From: Corynebacterium tuberculostearicum
GTDB taxonomy: Bacteria; Actinomycetota; Actinomycetes; Mycobacteriales; Mycobacteriaceae
Reading direction: 5' to 3'
DNA length: 64,000 nt
Assembly (NCBI RefSeq): GCF_013408445.1
Contig: NZ_JACBZL010000001.1
Coordinates: forward strand, 1 to 64,000
Part shown: piece after piece, positions 58,698-64,000 of the stretch
How the letters are laid out: each line of letters begins with the position of its first letter
How positions within the stretch are numbered: the first letter of the stretch is position 1
Made by a program: the position numbers and the translations under genes
Notes under the pieces: model-generated
Told to the model about the DNA's origin: nothing
Seen by the model: only the letters and a program-made list of their open reading frames with translations
Database searches by the model: none

Positions 58698-59111
58698 ATG
58701 CGTACCTTTCTTAACATCGTTTGGTTTATCACCGGCGGGTTCCTCCTAGCCCTTGCCTATTTCCTCTTTGGCATTATTGCCTGCATCTTCATCGTCACCA
58801 TTCCAGCGGGCGTGGCGTCGTTCCGCATGGCTAATTTCGCCCTGTGGCCATTTGGCCGCTCGGTAGTGCAGCCGGTCAAGGGCAGCGGCTCCATGTCCAC
58901 CTTCTCCAATATCGTCTGGTTCGTGGTCGCCGGCCTGTGGCTGGCCATTGGCCACGTCACCACCGCGGCGGCACAGGTAGTGACCATCGTGGGCATCCCG
59001 GCCGCGCTGGCCAACCTGAAGATGATCCCGGTGACTTGCTTCCCGTTCGGCCGCCGGATTGTGAACTCGGAGGACATTCCCTTCGGCTGGGAGCCGATGG
59101 TTAAGCTCTAA
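58698..59111 (+). CDS. YccF-family membrane protein
   Basis: A 137-residue protein with two YccF repeats (FLNIVWFITGGFLLALAYFL, then ASFRMANFALWPFGRSVV; and FSNIVWFVVAGLWLAIGHVT, then ANLKMIPVTCFPFGRRIV). It has four membrane helices and a conserved PFGR after each pair. Function unknown. GGGGGAC precedes the ATG; a GTG 3 codons earlier is possible. It is followed by a terminator. Confidence 0.88.
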   Translation: MRTFLNIVWFITGGFLLALAYFLFGIIACIFIVTIPAGVASFRMANFALWPFGRSVVQPVKGSGSMSTFSNIVWFVVAGLWLAIGHVTTAAAQVVTIVGIPAALANLKMIPVTCFPFGRRIVNSEDIPFGWEPMVKL

Positions 59112-59129
59112 ACCGCATTCCGCTGACAC

Positions 59130-59184
59130 AACAAGCACGTTTCGCCCGATTTCGCGCTGATTTGGGGCAGAACGTGCTTGTTTT
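59130..59184. terminator. hairpin terminator, usable from both sides
   Basis: AACAAGCACGT (59130-59140) pairs with ACGTGCTTGTT (59172-59182), with extra pairing inside (TCGCCC / GGGGCA), followed by TTT. It ends the lhr-nei2-yccF run. Confidence 0.8.
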
Positions 59185-59216
59185 ACATCGCCGTGGGGCG
59201 AGCGAGGCCATAAAGC

Positions 59217-59264
59217 AGCCGCGTTATCCGCCCCGCCGAGTGGGTGGGAGGGGATAACGCGGCT
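59217..59264 (-). terminator. hairpin downstream of pgi
   Basis: A perfect 13-bp stem AGCCGCGTTATCC (59217-59229) / GGATAACGCGGCT (59252-59264) lies 11 bases past the pgi stop on its strand. No strong T run follows, so termination may rely on the paired hairpin at 59130. Confidence 0.7.
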
Positions 59265-59275
59265 CAAAGTGGGCT

Positions 59276-60913
59276 TTAGCGGTTGGAGCGGTACCAACCG
59301 ATGAGCTCATCGGTGGACTGGTCGCCGGAGTCGGCAGCCTCAGCGCCGGAGACGGCCGGGGCCAGGTCATTGGCCTGCTGCTTGCCCAGCTCCACGCCCC
59401 ACTGGTCGAAGGAGTTGATATCCCAGATAACGCCCTGGGTAAACACGATGTGCTCGTAGAGGGCGATGAGCGCGCCGAGCACGGCGGGGGTGAGCTCCTC
59501 GGCCAGGATGGTGGTGGTTGGGCGATTGCCCGGCATGACCTTGTGCGGCACGACGGCCTCGTCTACGCCTTCGGCCGCGATTTCCTCTGCGGTCTTGCCA
59601 AAGGCCAGTACCTTGGTCTGGGCAAAGAAGTTGCCCATGAGCAGGTCATGCATGGAGCCGGAGCCATCGGCGGTGGGGAAGTCCTGCTTCGGGCGGGCAA
59701 AGCCGATGAAGTCCGCCGGGATGAGGCGCGTGCCCTGGTGCATGAGCTGGAAGAAGGCGTGCTGGCCATTGGTGCCCGGCTCGCCCCAGTAGATTTCCCC
59801 GGTGGATGGGGCGGTAACCGCGGTGCCATCGCGGCGCACGGACTTGCCATTGGATTCCATGGTCAGCTGCTGCAGGTAGGCCGGGAAGCGGCCAAGGTCC
59901 TGCGAGTAGGGCAGCACGGCGTGGGTCTGGGCGCCGAAGAAGTTGGTGTACCAAACGCCGAGGAGGCCCATGAGCGCCGGGACATTTTCTTCCAGTGGGG
60001 TGGTGCGGAAGTGCTCGTCCATGGCGTGGAAGCCCTCGAGGAAGCGCATGAAGTCCATCGGGCCGATGGTGCACATGAGGGACAGGCCGATGGCGCAATC
60101 CACGGAGTAGCGACCGCCGACCCAGTTCCAGAACGGGAACATGTTCTCGGTATCGATGCCGAACTCGGCTACCTTCTCCGCGTTGGTGGATACGGCGACG
60201 AAGTGCTTGGCCACGGCGGATTCATCACCATCGAATTGCTCGATGAGCCAGCGGCGCGCGGCGTGCGCATTGGTCAGCGTTTCCTGAGTGGTAAACGTCT
60301 TGGAGGCGATGATGAATAGGGTAGATTCTGCATCCAGGCCATCGAGCGTGGCGGCCATATCGGCCGGGTCAACGTTGGAGACGAACTCGGCCGAGATGCC
60401 AGCGACCTCATAGGAGCGAAGTGCCTTGGCCGCCATGGCCGGACCAAGGTCGGAGCCACCAATGCCGATGTTGACTACCTTTTTAATGGTGTGGCCGGTA
60501 TGCCCCAGCCAAGCGCCGGAGCGCAGCGCGGTGGCAAAATCACGCATGCGGCCCAAGACCTCGTGGACATCGGCGGCAACATCCTGGCCGTCAACGGTCA
60601 AGTCATCTTCGGCCGGGATGCGCAGCGCGGTATGCAGCACGGCGCGGTCCTCGGTGTTATTGATGTGCTCGCCGGCGAACATGGCGTCGCGGCGGGCCTC
60701 AAGGTCGGCGGCCTTGGCTACCTCAACCAGCTGCTTGACGATGTCCCCGTCGATCAGGTTCTTCGACAGATCCACGTGCAGCCCGGCGGCGTCGAAGGTG
60801 AAGTTGCGGGCGCGGTCTGCATCGGCGGCAAAAAGCTCGTGGAGGTTGAGGTCCTTTTTGTCCTCATATACCTTCGCGAGCTCGCTCCACTGGGCAGATG
60901 CGGTGATATCCAT
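59276..60913 (-). CDS. pgi: glucose-6-phosphate isomerase
   Basis: A 545-residue glycolytic enzyme interconverting glucose-6-phosphate and fructose-6-phosphate. It has [15 protein letters not shown] and [14 protein letters not shown] for phosphate binding, [33 protein letters not shown], the catalytic Glu/His region [16 protein letters not shown], and the C-terminal [11 protein letters not shown] signature. The start at 60913 (MDITASAQW) has AGAAAGG upstream; seven more codons are open. Confidence 0.95.
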   Translation of the reverse strand: MDITASAQWSELAKVYEDKKDLNLHELFAADADRARNFTFDAAGLHVDLSKNLIDGDIVKQLVEVAKAADLEARRDAMFAGEHINNTEDRAVLHTALRIPAEDDLTVDGQDVAADVHEVLGRMRDFATALRSGAWLGHTGHTIKKVVNIGIGGSDLGPAMAAKALRSYEVAGISAEFVSNVDPADMAATLDGLDAESTLFIIASKTFTTQETLTNAHAARRWLIEQFDGDESAVAKHFVAVSTNAEKVAEFGIDTENMFPFWNWVGGRYSVDCAIGLSLMCTIGPMDFMRFLEGFHAMDEHFRTTPLEENVPALMGLLGVWYTNFFGAQTHAVLPYSQDLGRFPAYLQQLTMESNGKSVRRDGTAVTAPSTGEIYWGEPGTNGQHAFFQLMHQGTRLIPADFIGFARPKQDFPTADGSGSMHDLLMGNFFAQTKVLAFGKTAEEIAAEGVDEAVVPHKVMPGNRPTTTILAEELTPAVLGALIALYEHIVFTQGVIWDINSFDQWGVELGKQQANDLAPAVSGAEAADSGDQSTDELIGWYRSNR

Positions 60914-60999
60914 GGTGGTAGGCCTTTCTGGCAACTAGCGCATTGGCAACATGTACCCCTCCCACCGTAGTCCAGAAAGGGCACCCGCGTCGGACCCTT

Positions 61000-62346
61000 C
61001 TAGAGGATGAGTGCGCCTGCCCAGCCGGCGATGAGCAGCGGAATATTGAAGTGGATAAAGGTGGGAATGACCGAGTCGCGGATGTGGTCGTGCTGGCCGT
61101 CCGCGCCGAGGCCCGCGGTGGGGCCGAGGGTGGAATCGGAGGCGGGAGAGCCGGCGTCGCCAAGCGCGCCTGCGGTGCCAATAAGCGCCACGGTGGCCGC
61201 GGGGCTAAAGCCCAGCGACATGCACAGCGGCACATAGATAACGGAAATGATGGGCAGGGTGGAAAAGGACGAGCCGATGCCCATGGTGACCACGAGGCCT
61301 ACCACCAGCATCGCGCCGGCGGAGAGGACCTTATTGGTGCCAAAGAGGCTAGCGGTGGCATCTACCAGCGGGCCGACCTCATTGGTGGCCGTCATGACCG
61401 AGGCAAAGCCCTGGGCGGTGATCATGATGAAGCCGATGAGCGCCATCATCTTCATGCCATTGGTAAAGACATCGTCCGCGTGCTTCCAGTCCACCGCGCC
61501 GGTAAGCAGCAAAATGCCCAGGCCGGTCAGCGCGCCGACCATGAGGCCATCGGACTCGAAGTCGAGCGCCTGCATGACAATCTGCACCGCAAAGGTGGCA
61601 ATGATGGCCACGACGGACACCCACACCTTATAGGCAGAGGGGGCCTCCTGGTGCTCCTCAGCCGCGATGGGCAGGTTTTCATAGTCGCGCGGCTTGCGGT
61701 AGCTAAAGAAGATGGCGATGAGTAGGCCGGCGAGCATGCCGAGCGCTGGCACGCCCATGACCTGCATGATATTGATATCGGAGGTATCAAGCCCCGCCTG
61801 CTGGATATTAAAGAGCAGGATGTCATTTAAGTAGATGGAGCCAAAACCCACCGGGATAAACATGTAGGTGGTGATAAGGCCGAAGGTCAGGCAGGTGGTA
61901 ATCAGCCGGCGGTCCAGCCGCAGCTTATTCATCACTGTCAGCAGCGGCGGGATGATGAGCGGGATGAAGGCAATGTGGACCGGGATGAGGTTCTGGCTCA
62001 TCACGGACATGGCGATGAGCCCGAGGATGAGCATCCACTTGGTGGCCAGGGCGGCTTTGGGGTCTGCTTCGCCGCTGCCGCCGAGCTTGCGGATGAGGAA
62101 ATTAGCCAGGACCTGGGGCAGCCCGGCTGAGGCTACGCCCATGGCAAAAGCGCCCAAGAGGGCATAGCTCAGCGCAATCTTGGCGCCGCCGCCCAAGCCG
62201 TCTTGGAAGGCAACCATGGTGGCATCAAGCCCCATGCCGGACATGAGCCCGCCGACGATGGCTCCTAGGAAGAGCGCTACCACCACATGCACGCGCAGGA
62301 GGGCGAGCACGAGCATGACTATGACGGCGACGAGAACTGCATTCAT
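61000..62346 (-). CDS. Na+/H+ antiporter family transporter
   Basis: A 448-residue membrane protein with about 11 helices, an N-terminal VHVVVALFLGAIVGGLMSGM, a loop with charged residues at 225-240 (SYRKPRDYENLPIAAEEHQEA), and a conserved ALGDAGSPASDSTLGPTAGL near residue 405. This is the pattern of YuiF/NhaC-like antiporters. It probably exchanges Na+ or amino-acid-linked ions; the substrate is not readable. It is monocistronic. Confidence 0.82.
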   Translation of the reverse strand: MNAVLVAVIVMLVLALLRVHVVVALFLGAIVGGLMSGMGLDATMVAFQDGLGGGAKIALSYALLGAFAMGVASAGLPQVLANFLIRKLGGSGEADPKAALATKWMLILGLIAMSVMSQNLIPVHIAFIPLIIPPLLTVMNKLRLDRRLITTCLTFGLITTYMFIPVGFGSIYLNDILLFNIQQAGLDTSDINIMQVMGVPALGMLAGLLIAIFFSYRKPRDYENLPIAAEEHQEAPSAYKVWVSVVAIIATFAVQIVMQALDFESDGLMVGALTGLGILLLTGAVDWKHADDVFTNGMKMMALIGFIMITAQGFASVMTATNEVGPLVDATASLFGTNKVLSAGAMLVVGLVVTMGIGSSFSTLPIISVIYVPLCMSLGFSPAATVALIGTAGALGDAGSPASDSTLGPTAGLGADGQHDHIRDSVIPTFIHFNIPLLIAGWAGALIL

Positions 62347-62393
62347 GCTAATTCAGGGTACTGTATAGTATCGGCTGGCCAGTAATTATTCGG

Positions 62394-62717
62394 CTAACCC
62401 AGCCGGCCGCGGCCCATGCGCAGCAGCGCCGACGCGATGGTGGGTCCTTCCTCACCGAGTTCATCGCGGAACTGATTCAAAATGGCGATCTCGCGCGTGT
62501 GGACCAGGCGGGTGCCGCCGGAGTTCATGCGGGTGCGGCCAATGGCCTGGGAGACTTCCGTGCGGCGCTTGGCGGCATCCAAGATGATGCGGTCCATGCG
62601 GTTGATTTCTTCGCGATACTGTTGGATCTCCGCATCAGAAAGGGGATCATCCGTGCCCGAAGGCGTGCGGATGTCCAGGCCGTTATCGACGATGTCATTG
62701 TTTTCTTCTGCGGTCAT
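62394..62717 (-). CDS. csm: chorismate mutase (AroQ-delta type)
   Basis: A 107-residue all-helical chorismate mutase. It has YREEINRMDRIILDAAKRRTEVSQAIGRTRM with the catalytic Arg/Lys residues, TREIAILNQFRDELGEEG, and the C-terminal LLRMGRGRLG that in this class contacts DAHP synthase for activation. It makes prephenate for Phe/Tyr. Its place between pgi and pcrA is the same in mycobacteria. The start at 62717 (MTAEENND) fits the family; longer frames are not supported. Confidence 0.9.
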   Translation of the reverse strand: MTAEENNDIVDNGLDIRTPSGTDDPLSDAEIQQYREEINRMDRIILDAAKRRTEVSQAIGRTRMNSGGTRLVHTREIAILNQFRDELGEEGPTIASALLRMGRGRLG

Positions 62718-62814
62718 AAGACCATATTGTGCCACCCGCCCGCGCAAAAGGAAATAGCAGCTCGCACGGCGGAAACGGGTCGTGTCCGGTGGGGCTAGTA
62801 GGTTGGAAGACACT

Positions 62815-64000
62815 ATGAACGAAAACTCTCCTTTTAGCCCTTCCCCGTCCACCGGTGGTGCCTCGAACCCTAGCCCCTTTAGCGGCTTCGGCGCACCGCG
62901 CGTAGCGAGCCCGCAATCCGAATCCCCCGATGCTTTGACCGACGGCCTCAACCCACAGCAGCTTGAGGCCGTTACCCACTCGGGCAGCCCGCTACTCATC
63001 GTGGCCGGCGCTGGTTCCGGCAAGACCGCCGTGCTTACCCGCCGCATTGCCTATCTCATGCGCCATCGCGGGGTAAATCCGTGGGAGATCCTCGCCATTA
63101 CCTTTACTAATAAGGCCGCCGCGGAAATGAAGGAGCGCGTGGGTGGGCTGGTAGGCCCCGTGGCAGAGCGGATGTGGGTATCTACCTTCCACTCCATCTG
63201 CGTGCGCATCCTGCGCCAAAATGCGCAGCTGGTGCCGGGTCTTAATACCAATTTCACCATTTATGATGGCGATGATGCCCGCCGGCTATTGTCCATGATT
63301 GCTAAGGATATGCAGCTGGATCTGAAGAAGTACACCCCGCGCGTGCTGGCTAATCAGATTTCTAATCACAAAAATGAGCTCATCGGTCCCGAATCCGCAC
63401 TGGAAAAGGCGCAGCAGACCAAGAACCCATTTGAGACCACCGTGGCCCAGGTCTATGCCGAATACCAGCGCCGCCTGCGCGCGGCCAATGCCGTGGACTT
63501 TGATGATCTCATCGGTGAGGTGGTGCGGATCTTCACTCAGCACCAGCAGGTGGTGGAGTTCTATCGCCGGCGCTTCAAGCACGTGCTTATCGACGAGTAC
63601 CAGGACACCAACCACGCCCAATACGCCCTAGTTGCCGCGCTCGTGGGCAGGGGAGAGCTCGGCCCCGATGCCCCCGAGTTGTGCGTAGTGGGCGATTCTG
63701 ATCAGTCCATTTATGCCTTCCGCGGGGCCACCATCCGCAATATTCAGGAATTCGAGCGCGACTACCCCCAGGCGCACACGATCTTGCTGGAACAAAATTA
63801 TCGCTCTACGCAGACCATTCTCAACGCGGCCAATGCCGTGATCGCCAAGAATGAGAATCGCCGCGAGAAGAACCTGTGGACCGCCCACGGTGAGGGCGAG
63901 CAGATCGTAGGCTATGTTGCCGATAATGAGCACGATGAGGCGCGGTTCATCGCCTCTGAAATCGACTCCTTGGCGGATAAGGGCCGCAGCTATTCCGATA
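62815..64000 (+). CDS. pcrA: UvrD/PcrA-family DNA helicase, 5' part
   Basis: 395 codons are visible and the gene runs off the window. After a disordered Ser/Pro-rich start come LNPQQLEAVTHSGSPLLIVAGAGSGKT (Q-motif and Walker A), WEILAITFTNKAAAEM (motif Ia), STFHSICVRILRQ, VLIDEYQDTNHAQY (DEYQD, Walker B), VVGDSDQSIYAFRGA (motif III) and EQNYRS (motif IV). A superfamily 1 helicase for repair and clearing of replication forks. It is divergent from the chorismate mutase gene. Confidence 0.94.
   Translation, partial: MNENSPFSPSPSTGGASNPSPFSGFGAPRVASPQSESPDALTDGLNPQQLEAVTHSGSPLLIVAGAGSGKTAVLTRRIAYLMRHRGVNPWEILAITFTNKAAAEMKERVGGLVGPVAERMWVSTFHSICVRILRQNAQLVPGLNTNFTIYDGDDARRLLSMIAKDMQLDLKKYTPRVLANQISNHKNELIGPESALEKAQQTKNPFETTVAQVYAEYQRRLRAANAVDFDDLIGEVVRIFTQHQQVVEFYRRRFKHVLIDEYQDTNHAQYALVAALVGRGELGPDAPELCVVGDSDQSIYAFRGATIRNIQEFERDYPQAHTILLEQNYRSTQTILNAANAVIAKNENRREKNLWTAHGEGEQIVGYVADNEHDEARFIASEIDSLADKGRSYSD

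Overview
The window is chromosomal DNA of a Corynebacterium. It starts inside a 16S gene whose 3' end, spacer, 23S and 5S have actinobacterial form. Gene content and order (xpb with its helicase-associated partner, rpf1-cspB, serC, gltA-fkpA, the DUF485-mctC pair, mrx1-folA-thyA-cysQ, lhr-nei2, pgi, chorismate mutase next to pcrA) match the corynebacterial core. GC is fairly high, leaderless-looking and GTG/TTG starts are common, and several genes overlap by 1-4 bases. I would place it near the C. striatum/C. aurimucosum/C. simulans group, but only as an impression.

Layout. 1-4280: 3' part of an rrn operon with a strong terminator. 4303-9347: a small accessory cluster: a short acidic protein, two paralogous helical proteins (the second split by an IS481-family element) and a 13E12-type HNH nuclease. 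9344-29743: core genes for DNA repair helicases, resuscitation, cold shock, purine uptake, RNA methylation, SepH division control, serine synthesis, citrate synthase, FKBP, a nonsense-mutated aldo/keto reductase, monocarboxylate uptake and two exported proteins. 29857-50503: a mobile-element-rich accessory block between a truncated OsmC-like gene and tRNA-Arg(CCT). 50492-64000: core genes again.

The accessory block has two parts. The left part (30061-39915) holds a decayed IS3 element, an IS6 remnant, an intact 594-residue protein with a DUF4365-like nuclease-type N-terminus, an amber-mutated serine resolvase, an IS256 fragment, a large fused restriction-methylation enzyme split by a 1302-bp IS3 element (excision restores the frame exactly), and a possible two-repeat type I-E CRISPR relic. 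The right part (39926-50503) is a pile of insertion sequences on the 3' end of tRNA-Arg: a 15-bp piece of the tRNA end appears four times, each time beside an IS481-family end. It includes an IS256, an IS110 with a fused HTH, and a three-level nest (IS481 remnant containing IS3-B containing IS3-A).

How it fits together: the core genes look functional and follow known corynebacterial operons, with GlxR- and RamB-like sites at carbon-metabolism promoters. The accessory block looks like a decaying defence/mobile region. The DUF4365-type gene is its only intact non-transposase gene and is the best candidate for an undescribed system.
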